64,000 bases of DNA from Polaromonas sp. JS666 (GCF_000013865.1 NC_007948.1:5075001-5139000), one strand, 5' to 3'. Numbered from the stretch's first letter, positions 7,438 to 16,200 are shown. Notes: a model not told the origin generated them from the letters alone. Numbers and translations: made by a program.

Positions 7438-7660
7438 CGGCCCCCCTTTGCACGGGCGATGCTGCAGGGGAAGCGTTATTGACGATGTTGTTCAGCACCT
7501 CGACACTGGCAAGCACAGCCTCCAGCGAAGGCACATCACCAAAGATCATTCCTGCCGTCGCCTCGTAGTCTTTGACAAGGGCATCGCGCATGGCCGGAGT
7601 CGGCACCAGCAACCCGCCGGGCCGCTGCGGGTCAATACGGCCTCGCCCTTCATGCTTCAC
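7418..7660 (-). pseudogene. Possible C-terminal fragment of an AbiEii-like nucleotidyltransferase
   Basis: 80 codons, mainly LLVPTPAMRDALVKDYEATA followed by GMIFGDVPSLEAVLASVEVL and NNIVNN. The DY-x-x-x-x-x-MIFG-x-x-P spacing resembles the C-terminus of AbiEii/AbiGii-type nucleotidyltransferases, but this rests on memory of the family only. The catalytic N-terminal part is missing and the frame runs into the LysR fragment on the other strand, marking a rearrangement junction near 7620-7660. Confidence 0.35.
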
Positions 7661-8217
7661 GCCGTGGTGCCGGCATTCAGCGCGCTGTTTCCCAAATCCA
7701 CCCTGAGCTCAACACGGATGACCTGAACGTCGACCTGCTGGAGCAGCGCACCGACATTGCCATCCGCATCGGGCCGCTGCGCGACTCGACCCTGCATGCG
7801 CGGCTACTGTGCAGCAGCCGGCTGCGCGTGCTGGCCAGCCCCACCTATCTTGAAAAGCACGGCAAGCCCAAACGCGCCGCAGATCTTGCTGGCCACCAGT
7901 TCATCGGCAACAGCCAGCTGCCCGCGCTGAACGAGTGGCCACTGCGCGGGCCGCAGGGCGACAGCTTCGCGGTGACGCCGACGATGAGCGCGTCCAGCGG
8001 CGAAACCATGCGCCACCTAGCTCTGGCAGGCATGGGCATCGTGTGCCTCGCCGACTTCATGACCGAGGCCGACCGCGCGCGCGGCGACCTGGTGCAGCTG
8101 CTGGTGCGCGGCACCGTCGAAGTGCGGCAGGCCGTCAACGCGGTGTACTACCGCAACACGGCGCTGTCCTCGCGCATCACGGCGTTTCTGGACTTTATGG
8201 CCGAGCGCCTGCAGTGA
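7612..8217 (+). pseudogene. LysR-family regulator fragment, 5' truncated and frameshifted
   Basis: Only the effector-binding half of a LysR regulator remains. It begins as PAGPLRVNTASPFMLHAVVP in one frame and switches frame near 7690 to give NVDLLEQRTDIAIRIGPLRD and on to FLDFMAERLQ at the stop. The N-terminal HTH is absent. The 5' end overlaps the minus-strand fragment at 7418-7660, consistent with a deletion junction. Confidence 0.75.
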
Positions 8218-8550
8218 CACCACCGCACAGGTTGAGGTCATCGCGGCAGAGGATGCACTGTACTGAGTGCGTATTCCGATGCAGTTGACCACTTGTGCCG
8301 GTAGAAGCGGCCCCCTGCTGCGGGTATTCATTGACCAGGCCTAAACGCACATTTCTCCGTAAAAAATGGCGATGCATCGCTCTCGGTTTGCTGCTGGGGC
8401 ATGCCCTAAGCTGAGGCAGAATACGGTCAAATACCGGTCCCTCCCTCGGGCCTCAGAATCAGGAGCTGGCGTCGCTCGGTGTCGATTTTCCGCAAGCTGA
8501 TTCGTCGTGTCAGTTGAGGGTCATCCTCTGCACTTCAGGAGAACACAACC
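8218..8550. other. Non-coding stretch between the LysR relic and the SRPBCC gene
   Basis: No convincing gene. The segment near 8281-8350 contains a GTTGACCACTTGTGCCGG-like string that recalls IS21-type element ends, but too little is present to call an element. AGGAG at about 8537 is the ribosome binding site of the next gene. Confidence 0.4.
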
Positions 8551-8997
8551 ATGGCTACCAACTCCGTCCGGCTGCACCGCGTGTTGCGCACCTCACCGGA
8601 CCGGCTCTACCGCGCCTTCGTCGAACCAAGCGCTTTCGAGCGCTGGCTGCCACCATTCGGATTTACCGGCCAAGTCCACAGCATGGAGCCCGTGGTCGGG
8701 GGCGCTTGGCGCATGTCCTTCACCAACTTTGGTACCGGCCACAGCCACTCGTTCGGTGGGAAGTACCTGGAACTTGTCCCCGGCCAGCGCATTGCGTACG
8801 ATGCGACGTTCGACGACCCCAACCTGCCGGGCACCATGAAGACCACGGTGACGCTGACCCCAGTTTCCTGTGGCACCGAAATGTCCGTCGTGCAGGAAGG
8901 CATCCCCGATGTGATTCCTACCGAAATGTGCTACTTGGGCTGGCAGGAGTCGCTTCTTGCGCTGGCCCAGTTGGTCGAGCCGAATATTCCGGGCTGA
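8551..8997 (+). CDS. SRPBCC family protein (AHSA1-like)
   Basis: 148 residues with the START/AHSA1-like opening HRVLRTSPDRLYRAFVEP followed by FERWLPPFGFTGQVHSMEP and GGAWRMSFTNF. The fold is a small hydrophobic-ligand-binding domain; no specific ligand can be inferred. A clear AGGAG precedes the ATG. It stands alone between a LysR relic and a phosphatase-like gene, and appears intact. Confidence 0.88.
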   Translation: MATNSVRLHRVLRTSPDRLYRAFVEPSAFERWLPPFGFTGQVHSMEPVVGGAWRMSFTNFGTGHSHSFGGKYLELVPGQRIAYDATFDDPNLPGTMKTTVTLTPVSCGTEMSVVQEGIPDVIPTEMCYLGWQESLLALAQLVEPNIPG

Positions 8998-9208
8998 GGA
9001 GTCCGCTCTTGGCCGACGTAAAAAACCGACCTTCGATAGCCGGCTCCGGTAAACCTCATCCGCATGTTGAATCCAACAGGACTTACCCCCGAGATCATTC
9101 CAACGCGACTGTTGGAAAGGGGCTGAAGATGGGCGACCGGCTACAGCCGGCCAAAAGCGGAAATTCAGGACCAGCGGCCAGCACAATCAGTAAAACACCA
9201 CCAACCCA

Positions 9209-9538
9209 ATGCCAAGAGTGCTCTTCATTTGCAGTCGAAACAGGTTGCGCAGCCCCACAGCGGAGCGTATCTTTTCTGCCGTGCCTGGCGTTGAGACGGA
9301 TTCCGCTGGCTTGGCATCCGATGCGGATTGCCCGCTAAGCTCTGACCAGATTGATTGGGCTGATGTCATCTGCGTCATGGAAAAACGGCATCGGCTGCAG
9401 CTGACGCAGAGATTTAAACGATATTTGTCAGGTAAAAAGGTTGCTTGCTTGGACATTCAGGACAACTATCAGTTCATGCAGCCAGAGCTAGTCTCACTTT
9501 TGGAAAAACGTGTACCTCCACACTTGCGCTTGCGGTAG
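9209..9538 (+). CDS. Low-molecular-weight protein tyrosine phosphatase-like protein
   Basis: 109 residues starting MPRVLFICSRNRLRSPTAE. The CSRNRLRS loop keeps the CX5RS signature of the LMW-PTP P-loop. The chain is shorter than the usual 140-160 residues, and the usual DP general-acid motif near the end is replaced by CLDIQDNY. It belongs to a compact LMW-PTP-like group; catalytic activity is plausible but not certain. It is flanked on both sides by the dispersed CGGCCAGAAGCGG-type repeat. Confidence 0.75.
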   Translation: MPRVLFICSRNRLRSPTAERIFSAVPGVETDSAGLASDADCPLSSDQIDWADVICVMEKRHRLQLTQRFKRYLSGKKVACLDIQDNYQFMQPELVSLLEKRVPPHLRLR

Positions 9539-9634
9539 ATTTGGGCCCATGCGTGAGATGCCTGACCGACGCCAATCCGGCAGAATGCGGCCAGAAGCAG
9601 TCGTCGCAAGCAGGCGCTCTAATGAACGCTCGAC

Positions 9635-10354
9635 ATGACCTATAGCAAGCAGTTCTTCGACCTTCAATTTCACTTCGCTTCCAGCGTGGCGGCGCTGTCG
9701 GGAATGCCTCTGGCAAGCGCGCTCCTCGACTACACGAACTTTTATGTTCGATTTGGCCTCGGCCGCGAGTTCGACGCTACCCATCCAGCTTGGCGGGAAT
9801 ATCTGAATGGTCTCGAGCGCTCGACCAACCAGGAAGACTGGACATTCAGCTTCTATCGGGCTTGTCTCCAAGATGTCAGGCCGCCATCGGTCATTGCGAG
9901 CGTTGGCTGCTTCTCATACGCCCGCTTGGGTAGCGACTACATCCGCCTTCACTTCCAGAACACTGAAACAGAGGGGCATTCCCCGTTGGCGTTGGAGCGT
10001 CGCGAGCACAGGCTGGCAGAGCTACAGACACTATTTTCGATGGTCCTCCAAAGTGAGCGTCCGCAGGCGCGGGTGGTGGGGACGTCGTGGTTGTACAACC
10101 TTACTGCCTATCGCCGGCTCTTTCCGGAGGCGTATCTCGCTACGGCAGCGGTGACCGGACCACGATTTCGAAACATGCCGCTGTGGGGCCAGTTTCTGGA
10201 TAGACATGGGGCGGTAAAGCAAGGCTTGGTGGCTCCTTTCCTGCGTCAGCTTGCCAATCAATCGAGTCTGGATGGGCTTTCCCAGTGCTTTCCATTCCAA
10301 GTTCTCGAGCTCGAAGCGCCCGTGTCTGCGTTCTATGACTTTCATGGGCTGTAG
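9635..10354 (+). CDS. Conserved hypothetical protein of 239 residues
   Basis: I do not recognise the family. The frame is intact and starts MTYSKQFFDLQFHFASSVAA. It contains motifs such as LDYTNFYVRFGLG, YIRLHFQNTE and GTSWLYNLTAYRRLFPEAY, is rich in aromatic residues, and shows no signal peptide or membrane segment. It sits as a single gene between repeats at 9588-9600 and 10381-10393. A cytosolic, possibly enzymatic, protein is all that can be said. Confidence 0.6.
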   Translation: MTYSKQFFDLQFHFASSVAALSGMPLASALLDYTNFYVRFGLGREFDATHPAWREYLNGLERSTNQEDWTFSFYRACLQDVRPPSVIASVGCFSYARLGSDYIRLHFQNTETEGHSPLALERREHRLAELQTLFSMVLQSERPQARVVGTSWLYNLTAYRRLFPEAYLATAAVTGPRFRNMPLWGQFLDRHGAVKQGLVAPFLRQLANQSSLDGLSQCFPFQVLELEAPVSAFYDFHGL

Positions 10355-10504
10355 ACGCCCCGGAAGACAAGGGCAGAATACGGCCAGAAGCGGACATTGA
10401 CGACGTTGCAGAATTACAAAAACTGAGCGTCTTCAAAAAGTCCTTGACTCTGCCCCTGCGGCCACGTTGATAAAGGCACTTCTGCTAATCAATGGGGTGA
10501 AAAC

Positions 10505-11530
10505 TTGAACTGTAAGAAACGATTTTTAAGCTCTTCTCAAGCGTCCAGGCAATTGGGCGTGTCAGCCAAGGCCTTGCGGCTATACGAAGAGCGTGGCCTG
10601 CTTACCCCAGCCCGAAATGAGGCTGGATGGCGATCATATGGGCCAAGTGAAATGATCCGGGGCAGCGAAATCGTCGCCTTACGGGCGCTCGGTCTCAGCC
10701 TTTCACAAGTTGCCCGCGTGCTTCAAGGGAATGCCGACGGCCTTGAATTTGCTCTAGCAGCGCATCAAGCCAATTTGGAAGTGGGAGTTAGGCAGTTAAC
10801 AGGCACCATCGAGAAACTCCGTCAGATTCGGAAAGATGTAACTCTGGGGCGCACGCCGACAGTTGAAGAACTGACATGCCTATCCGTATACGAGCAAAGC
10901 TGCGTTGAATTTGAGCTCCCTTGGCCCTGGGGTGGTGAGCGGTTCGTCGTCCCAATAGACCGGCCACTCAGTTACATAGTCGGTCCACTGGGAAGCGGGA
11001 AGACTAAGCTTGCGTTGTGCTTGGCTCAGGAAATACCAGGCGCAGCATTCATAAGCCTTGATCGATTGCAGGACGGCAGCGCTGCCGCGAAACTTGAGGG
11101 CGATCCTGAATTTAAATACCGTGTAGATATAGCGTTGCAATGGCTGATTGAAGATGGCGCAATCGCGTCGGACGCATTGACCTCATTAATTACAGTTTTC
11201 GAAACGGAAGGGCCGACTGCCTTGGTCGTCGACCTGGTGGAGCAGTCGCTTGAACAAGAGACACAGCAGGCGTTGATTGCCCATCTCCGCCGTCGTGGAG
11301 TGAACGGTCGCCCGCTTTACTTGCTCACACGATCCTCCGCGATCCTTGACTTGGCAGCGGTAGGTTCTGATGAATTAATCATCTTCTGCCCTGCCAATCA
11401 TTCCCCGCCGACAATCGTAGCCCCATATCCGGGCGCTGCAGGTTATGAGGGTGTCGCGACGTGTTTGGCTTCTCCAGACGTGCGTGCACGAACGCAAGGC
11501 GTCATAGCTTGGCGCCCGACTGGGACGTGA
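10505..11530 (+). CDS. MerR-type HTH regulator fused to a P-loop NTPase-like domain
   Basis: 341 residues. Residues 8-75 form a MerR-type winged HTH (SSQASRQLGVSAKALRLYEE, RGLLTPARNEAGWRSYGPSE), followed by a helical linker. After about 130 the chain switches to a nucleotide-binding fold with a Walker A motif GPLGSGKTKLA near 160 and a hydrophobic strand ending in Asp, TALVVDLVEQ, near 240, as a Walker B candidate. Start is TTG at 10505, preceded by GGGGTGA. MerR regulators usually end in short ligand domains, so an ATPase fusion is unusual. The ligand and target genes are unknown. No divergent partner gene is seen. Confidence 0.8.
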   Translation: MNCKKRFLSSSQASRQLGVSAKALRLYEERGLLTPARNEAGWRSYGPSEMIRGSEIVALRALGLSLSQVARVLQGNADGLEFALAAHQANLEVGVRQLTGTIEKLRQIRKDVTLGRTPTVEELTCLSVYEQSCVEFELPWPWGGERFVVPIDRPLSYIVGPLGSGKTKLALCLAQEIPGAAFISLDRLQDGSAAAKLEGDPEFKYRVDIALQWLIEDGAIASDALTSLITVFETEGPTALVVDLVEQSLEQETQQALIAHLRRRGVNGRPLYLLTRSSAILDLAAVGSDELIIFCPANHSPPTIVAPYPGAAGYEGVATCLASPDVRARTQGVIAWRPTGT

Positions 11531-11963
11531 TGCGCTGTTCACCGGATATGTCCGCTTAGGGCCCAGTCCAGCAGGAGTTACCATGACGCAAATTGTTAAG
11601 GGTTGTCCGATACCTGCCCATCGCGCGAGGCGAGCGAACGCACGACAAGGTGTGAGGGCAGGTGTTGGACAAGCCTCGGGGGAGGAAACCGCGGGGCACG
11701 CCCCGTAGGAGTCTACCGCCAGAGCGGCTATGGCGAATTGGCAGTTCGCGCGCCCCTTGTCGAGCGTTCGGCCGATGCACCCAAGAGACTGAGCATGAGT
11801 GTCATACCGCACCGATACCGGCAACGCGAGCCCGCGCGATGAGCGCAGCGCTGCCACCATGCGCTTGAACGGACATCCCGGTGTGAAAGGGCAAGCCTGC
11901 CCCACACCGACTGCTGGCAACGCATGGCCGATGGACGTTTGGTTCCTTGAACGACGCGGGGAG
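11531..11963. other. Non-coding DNA downstream of the IS91-like element
   Basis: No supportable gene. It lies at the replication-origin side of the IS91-like element and probably includes that element's terminal sequence, but no boundary could be fixed because no flanking repeat is expected for this family. Several short frames here are shadows. Confidence 0.4.
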
Positions 11964-13172
11964 TCATGGTGCACATGCGCGTGGCGGCGGCGCGCGGATC
12001 GACTCGCCGCGCACGAAGGTCTGCAGGATCGTCATGGGTCGCGCGCAGCGCATGCACACGAAGATGGGCCGGGGTGAGGCAGGCTCGGTGGCTGCTTGGG
12101 CGTTGGCCGTCTGCGCTTGCACCGTGGCTTCGGCTGCACCCAGCAGCAGCTCGCGCGCCAGCCCCAGGCATTCCTTGCGGTTGCCATTGGCCAGCAGCCC
12201 ATAGTGGCGAATGCGATGCAAGCCGGCGGGCAGCACGTGCAGCAGGAAGCGGCGCATGAACTCCTGGGCATCCAGCGTCATGGTCTTGTGGCGCGTGCGC
12301 CCCTTGACCCGGTAGTCCTTCCAGCGGAAGGTAACCCCGCGCTCGTCCAGGCACAGCAGCCGGCTGTTGGAGATCGCCACGCGGTGGGTGTAGCGCGACA
12401 GATAGGCCAGCACCGCCTGGGGACCGGCGAATGGGCGCTTGGCGTAGACCACCCATTCGCACTTGCGCAGCGGCGCGAGCCAGTCGGCAAACGCCTTGGC
12501 GTCGGCCAGCGCGGCGTGCTCGCCGAAGAAGTTGAGCTGCCCGGCACGATGGGCCAGGTGGAGCTCTTCGAGAAAGCGCCTCCTGAACAAGCGCGACAGC
12601 ACGCGCACCGGCAGGAAGAACCCCGGCCGGCAGGCCACCCAGGTCTTGCCGTCGGCAGCCAGGCCACCGCCGGGCACGATGCCGTGCACATGCGGGTGAT
12701 GCGTCAGCGCCGAGCCCCAGGTGTGCAGCACCAGGGTGGCGCCGATGCGCGCACCCAGGTGCCTGGGGTCGGCGGCGATGGTTTGCAGCGTCTGGGCGGC
12801 CAGGTCAAACAGCATTGCGTAGATGACGGCCTTGTTCTGGTAGGCGATGTCGGCAATGCGCGCGGGCAGCGTGAAGACCACGTGGTAGTACTCCAGCGGC
12901 AGCAGATCGGCCTGCCGGGCCTGCAGCCAGCGCTGCGCAGCGGCGCTCTGGCACTTCGGGCAATGCCGGTTGCGGCAGGAGTTGTAGGCGATCTGGTCGG
13001 TGCCGCAGCCTTCGCAGCGCAGCACGTGTCCCCCCAGCGCCGCGCTGCGGCACTGCTCAATGGCCGACATGACCTTGAGCTGGCCCAGACTCAGGTGACC
13101 GCGTTGCGCCTGACGCCAGGCCGGCCCATGGGTGCGAAAGATGTCGGCGACCTCCAGGGCGGGGTGCGCCAT
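11964..13172 (-). CDS. IS91 family transposase (HUH/Y2-like)
   Basis: 402 residues. N-terminal zinc-binding region CEGCGTDQIAYNSCRNRHCPKCQ, HUH-type motif HHPHVHGIVPGGG near 155, and catalytic tyrosine region YLSRYTHRVAISNSRL near 270. This is the IS91-type rolling-circle transposase. It directly follows the recombinase gene at 13182-14057 with a 9-bp gap, an arrangement repeated at 44.8-46.9 kb. The frame is intact. Confidence 0.92.
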   Translation of the reverse strand: MAHPALEVADIFRTHGPAWRQAQRGHLSLGQLKVMSAIEQCRSAALGGHVLRCEGCGTDQIAYNSCRNRHCPKCQSAAAQRWLQARQADLLPLEYYHVVFTLPARIADIAYQNKAVIYAMLFDLAAQTLQTIAADPRHLGARIGATLVLHTWGSALTHHPHVHGIVPGGGLAADGKTWVACRPGFFLPVRVLSRLFRRRFLEELHLAHRAGQLNFFGEHAALADAKAFADWLAPLRKCEWVVYAKRPFAGPQAVLAYLSRYTHRVAISNSRLLCLDERGVTFRWKDYRVKGRTRHKTMTLDAQEFMRRFLLHVLPAGLHRIRHYGLLANGNRKECLGLARELLLGAAEATVQAQTANAQAATEPASPRPIFVCMRCARPMTILQTFVRGESIRAPPPRACAP

Positions 13173-13181
13173 GGAGAAGGC

Positions 13182-14057
13182 CTACGGGGCTGGCAGGCTC
13201 TCCAGTGGGCTGATCACCTCGCGCAGCACTTCGGTAGCCACATGGGTGTACATCGAGGTCGTCTCCAGCTTCTTGTGGCCCAGCAGCACCTGGATCACCC
13301 GGATGTCCACCTTCTGCTCCAGCAAGTGGGTGGCGAAGCTGTGCCGCAAGGTGTGCATGGACACGCGCTTGTCGATCTTGGCGTCCTGGGCTGCGGCGTG
13401 GATGGCGCGATTGAGTTGCCGGGTGGTCAGCGGCTGCACGGGGTCCAGGCCGGGAAAGAGCCAACCGCCGGGCAGCATCTTGCCCTGGGCATGGCCCACG
13501 CGCCACCAAGCGCGCAGGCGCTGCAGCAGCACCGGCGCGAGCATGGCGTAGCGGTCCTTGCGGCCCTTGCCTTGCTCCACGCGCAGCGTCATGCGCTGGC
13601 TGTCGATGTCGCCGACCTTCAGCGCGATCACTTCGCTGGCGCGTAGGCCCGCGCCGTAGGCCACCGACAGCGCTGTTTGGTGCTTGAGGTTCGCGGTTGC
13701 GGCAATCAGGCGCGCGACCTCTTGCGGGCTGAGGACAACCGGCAACTTCTGCGGCACGCGCACCGACTGCATTCTGGCCATCAGATCGGCGCGCTCCAGC
13801 GTAACCTCAAAGAAGAACTTCAAGCCGGTGATGGTCGCGTTCAGGGTGATCGGCGAGGTGCCCTGATCGACCAGGTGCAACTGAAAGCGCCGCAGATCCT
13901 CGACTGTGGCGGTGTCGGGCGAGCGCCTGAGAAAGCCAGCGAGCTTGCGCACGGCGCGGATGTAGCTGCTCTGGGTCTTGTCTTCGAGTTTGCGCAAGCG
14001 CATATCGTCCAGCATGCGCTGGCGCAGCGGCGTAACAGCCGCAGTCGATGGGTTCAT
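13182..14057 (-). CDS. Tyrosine recombinase carried by the IS91-like element
   Basis: 291 residues, XerC/D-like: SAM-like N-terminal domain (TQSSYIRAVRKLAGFLRR), then catalytic Arg in GLRASEVIALKVGDI, HTLRHSFATHLLE with the second Arg/His set, GHKKLETTSMY, and Tyr in YTHV. Known IS91 relatives carry such a recombinase upstream of the transposase; its role in transposition is not established. Intact and similar in layout, though divergent in sequence, to the gene at 44761-45636. Confidence 0.9.
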   Translation of the reverse strand: MNPSTAAVTPLRQRMLDDMRLRKLEDKTQSSYIRAVRKLAGFLRRSPDTATVEDLRRFQLHLVDQGTSPITLNATITGLKFFFEVTLERADLMARMQSVRVPQKLPVVLSPQEVARLIAATANLKHQTALSVAYGAGLRASEVIALKVGDIDSQRMTLRVEQGKGRKDRYAMLAPVLLQRLRAWWRVGHAQGKMLPGGWLFPGLDPVQPLTTRQLNRAIHAAAQDAKIDKRVSMHTLRHSFATHLLEQKVDIRVIQVLLGHKKLETTSMYTHVATEVLREVISPLESLPAP

Positions 14058-14150
14058 GATCGTGCTCCTGTTGAAGAACGAGGCGGATTGCCTCGCTCAA
14101 CAACATCGCAGAACCCCCGGTTCTATGCACCTATGGCGGCTTCGCCGTGG

Positions 14151-14173
14151 GGCCTACCGCGTAGCGGTTTAGT
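14151..14173 (-). repeat. Terminal sequence of the first IS91-like element
   Basis: Minus strand reads ACTAAACCGCTACGCGGTAG, closely matching ACTAAACCGCTGACGCGGT at the equivalent place upstream of the second element (44627-44645). The conserved block contains a short palindrome (ACCGC...GCGGT) and marks the recombinase-side end of both elements. Confidence 0.7.
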
Positions 14174-14310
14174 CCTCCGGCCAGAAGCGGATGCTGGTGA
14201 AGAGGCCATATCCCATCAGGCAGCCAAGTGAAACTTACCTATATGCAAGTTAAGCATGACCCCTCCCGGTTGGCATCGCTCCCGTTGCGATGTGCGTGTT
14301 CAGGTCCTGC

Positions 14311-15165
14311 TTAGGGCCGTGCTTGCCGCAGCACGGGGTCGAGCAGATCAATATGCAACGCGCGCACGTCGTCCCAATCTTTATCGTGCGCCACGATGAT
14401 GCCGGTGAACCCTTGCTCTTGCAGTAACCTCCGCCCAGTGGCGTCGTGCTTGAGATCGACCAGTACGCGCTGCAACTGTTCGACGACCGCGCGCGGCACG
14501 CGGGGATGGGCGGCGATGGCGTGTGGCGTGACGGGCGGAGCGGCCCACAACACGCGCAGTTCGGCGCGCATTTCCGGCACCATTCGTTCGAACGTCCGGC
14601 GTACACCTCCGCCCGCCGGATACATTCCCCTGATGATCGCCAGATACACCGACTCGTGCGAATCCACAAACTTGGGCGTAACGGCGACGCCCTGATCACG
14701 TAAATGCGCGAGTGGCAGCACCGTTGCCGCGAATGCGGCGGGCACAAGCGCCAACGTCCGTCCCTGCAGATCGGAAAGTTTTTGAATGTTGCCGTCGCGC
14801 CGCACGACGATCAGCGCCTCTAGCTTCCCCTCCTCGCGCGCAAACGCCTGATAACCCGGCGCGCGATGGTACACCGTATATTCATATGGATTCATGTAAA
14901 CGAGATCGAACTCGCCGGCCGCGAGCCGTTGTTCGAATGTGGGAATATCCTGCGCGGGTTTGAGTTCGATGCGATAACCGCTGCGGCGCCCGATTTCCTC
15001 GAGCAGCCCCGACCATAAGTTCACGGTGCGCGTTGACGATTGCTGCGGGACGACGCCGAGGCTCAACGTTACAGGCCGCATGGGGGGCACCTGCGCGGTG
15101 GACGCGGCACTCGACAGCAACAATACCGACAGCCACCATCTGCTGTGCTTTTTCCTATGTAGCAT
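14311..15165 (-). CDS. PhnD/SsuA-like periplasmic substrate-binding protein
   Basis: About 284 residues from the ATG at 15165: a signal peptide (basic MLHRKKHSRWW, hydrophobic core, cleavage near AST-AQV), then a phosphate/phosphonate-type binding fold with VTLSLGVVPQQSSTRTVNLW, AAGEFDLVYMNPYEYTVYHR and FVDSHESVYLAIIRGMYPAG. Such proteins bind small oxyanions or organic ligands; the ligand is unknown. No ABC permease or ATPase gene lies nearby, so it may serve a sensor or a distant transporter. It lies between IS91-like DNA and an intron remnant, suggesting acquisition or isolation by rearrangement. Confidence 0.8.
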   Translation of the reverse strand: MLHRKKHSRWWLSVLLLSSAASTAQVPPMRPVTLSLGVVPQQSSTRTVNLWSGLLEEIGRRSGYRIELKPAQDIPTFEQRLAAGEFDLVYMNPYEYTVYHRAPGYQAFAREEGKLEALIVVRRDGNIQKLSDLQGRTLALVPAAFAATVLPLAHLRDQGVAVTPKFVDSHESVYLAIIRGMYPAGGGVRRTFERMVPEMRAELRVLWAAPPVTPHAIAAHPRVPRAVVEQLQRVLVDLKHDATGRRLLQEQGFTGIIVAHDKDWDDVRALHIDLLDPVLRQARP

Positions 15166-15271
15166 CCTTGACTGGCCTTCCTGATTGGGATTACTTAAAG
15201 TTAGCACACCACCGGGTACTGAGCTCCCTTTGTTTTCGGCTTCCAACCGATCGGCATTACCCCCTTAATCT

Positions 15272-15339
15272 GCCAAACCGCCGTATACGTGACCCGTTCG
15301 TACGGTGGTGTGGGGCGCGAGGCTTCTCCCTATCCCGAA
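15272..15339 (+). repeat. 3' tail (domain V/VI) remnant of a group II intron
   Basis: The string CCGTATACGTGACCCGTTCG, followed by TACGGTGGTGTGGGG and ending CTCCCTATCCCGA, resembles the domain V-VI 3' end of bacterial group II introns. No intron-encoded reverse transcriptase and no upstream ribozyme domains are present, so this is a truncated relic. Identification is by recalled consensus. Confidence 0.5.
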
Positions 15340-15512
15340 TGAAAGACCGATTTTGCAACCCTGACAGACCGCTTTGGGCCCTAAGGGGAAGTTCGTTCTT
15401 CTCCGAAGCCGACATTCAGTGGCCAACACCCGCATAGCGGTCAGCCTCTACCGGAATGGTGCTCAATGATTGCCAGCATTCGCACACTGAGGCCGGCCAC
15501 GATCACCGGTCG

Positions 15513-15752
15513 TCACACCCCCATCAACCCTGCGTTGACCACCGCCTCGTCCAGCACGGCAAAGGTCATGTTGTGGCGGTTCGTCAGCGGTCCGCCGCCG
15601 GGCACCACCTGGCCCTCGGCGGTGTAGCCAACCGCCTTGAACTTCCACACGCCGCCAATCAGTTTGAGGTTGCCCACCAGCTCGCCGCTGTCCAGATGAA
15701 CACTCACCACCTGGTCGTTGAGTTTTTTGAAAGACAAGGGAGTCGACATCAT
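15513..15752 (-). CDS. Small conserved hypothetical protein
   Basis: 79 residues, no signal peptide or membrane segment. It starts MMSTPLSFKKLNDQVVSVHL and continues with a glycine-rich core (NLKLIGGVWKFKAVGYTAEG, PGGGPLTN). It looks like a small all-beta protein of the kind commonly seen near Comamonadaceae housekeeping genes; I cannot assign a function. The frame is intact and reads like real coding sequence. Confidence 0.65.
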   Translation of the reverse strand: MMSTPLSFKKLNDQVVSVHLDSGELVGNLKLIGGVWKFKAVGYTAEGQVVPGGGPLTNRHNMTFAVLDEAVVNAGLMGV

Positions 15753-15897
15753 TTACCTTCTTGCGTGATTGATTCCATTTCTAAATCATCCGTGCACTTT
15801 GTCGGCTTCGCTTGCCGTACGTCTGTACTGTCTGCGCTTCACCTTCGCGTTCACAAATGATTTAGAAACGGAATGAGTGATCGGGTACTGAGTCGCC

Positions 15898-15930
15898 ATA
15901 AAAAACGCGCTCGGAGGCGCGTTTTTTATT
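15898..15930 (-). terminator. Rho-independent terminator after the gap fragment
   Basis: Stem AACGCGC / GCGCGTT around a 6-nt loop, flanked by A and T tracts (AAAAAA...TTTTTT). It resembles the terminator after the full gap gene at 37915-37945, so it was probably duplicated along with the gene fragment. Confidence 0.8.
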
Positions 15931-15944
15931 GCCACAAGCAGCGC

Positions 15945-16200
15945 TTACTTCGCGACCACGCGCACCATCTCCAGGCGCCTGTTGGAGTAGCCTCGTTCAT
16001 TGTCGTACCAGGCAACGATCTTGACGAAGGTGCCGTCGAGCGCAATGCTGGCGTCGGCGTCGAAGATCGAGGTGCGGGCATCGCCGCGGAAGCCGGTGGC
16101 CACCACCTTGTCTTCGGTGTAGCCGAGCACGCCCTTGAGCGCGCCTTCGCTTTGCGCTTTCATCCCGGCGTAGACTTCCTCGTAGCTGGCTTCACCTTAG
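15945..16200 (-). pseudogene. 3' fragment of glyceraldehyde-3-phosphate dehydrogenase (gap)
   Basis: About 85 codons matching the last quarter of the intact gap at 37963-38961: [20 protein letters not shown], then [19 protein letters not shown] and ending LEMVRVVAK. The reading frame keeps the stop and the downstream terminator. The N-terminal NAD domain and catalytic Cys are absent. Substitutions such as NERGYSNRR for NEWGYSNKC show it has drifted. The fragment abuts the 3' end of a doxX gene, which marks the recombination junction near 16195. Confidence 0.9.

Noticed and set aside
8281..8350. Possible IS21-type element end
   Set aside because: Only a short resemblance (GTTGACCACTTGTGCC); no transposase fragment or paired end is present.
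9070..9117. Hairpin TTCCAAC...GTTGGAA, considered as a terminator or attC
   Set aside because: No T-tract follows and there is no attC arm structure, so no function can be supported.
8514..9338. Overlapping frame across the SRPBCC gene
   Set aside because: Shadow in another frame; the SRPBCC reading frame has a clear family match and ribosome binding site.
12096..13646. Long plus-strand frame of 516 codons
   Set aside because: It is antisense to the IS91 transposase and recombinase genes; its Gln/His/Arg-rich composition is typical of a GC-rich shadow frame.
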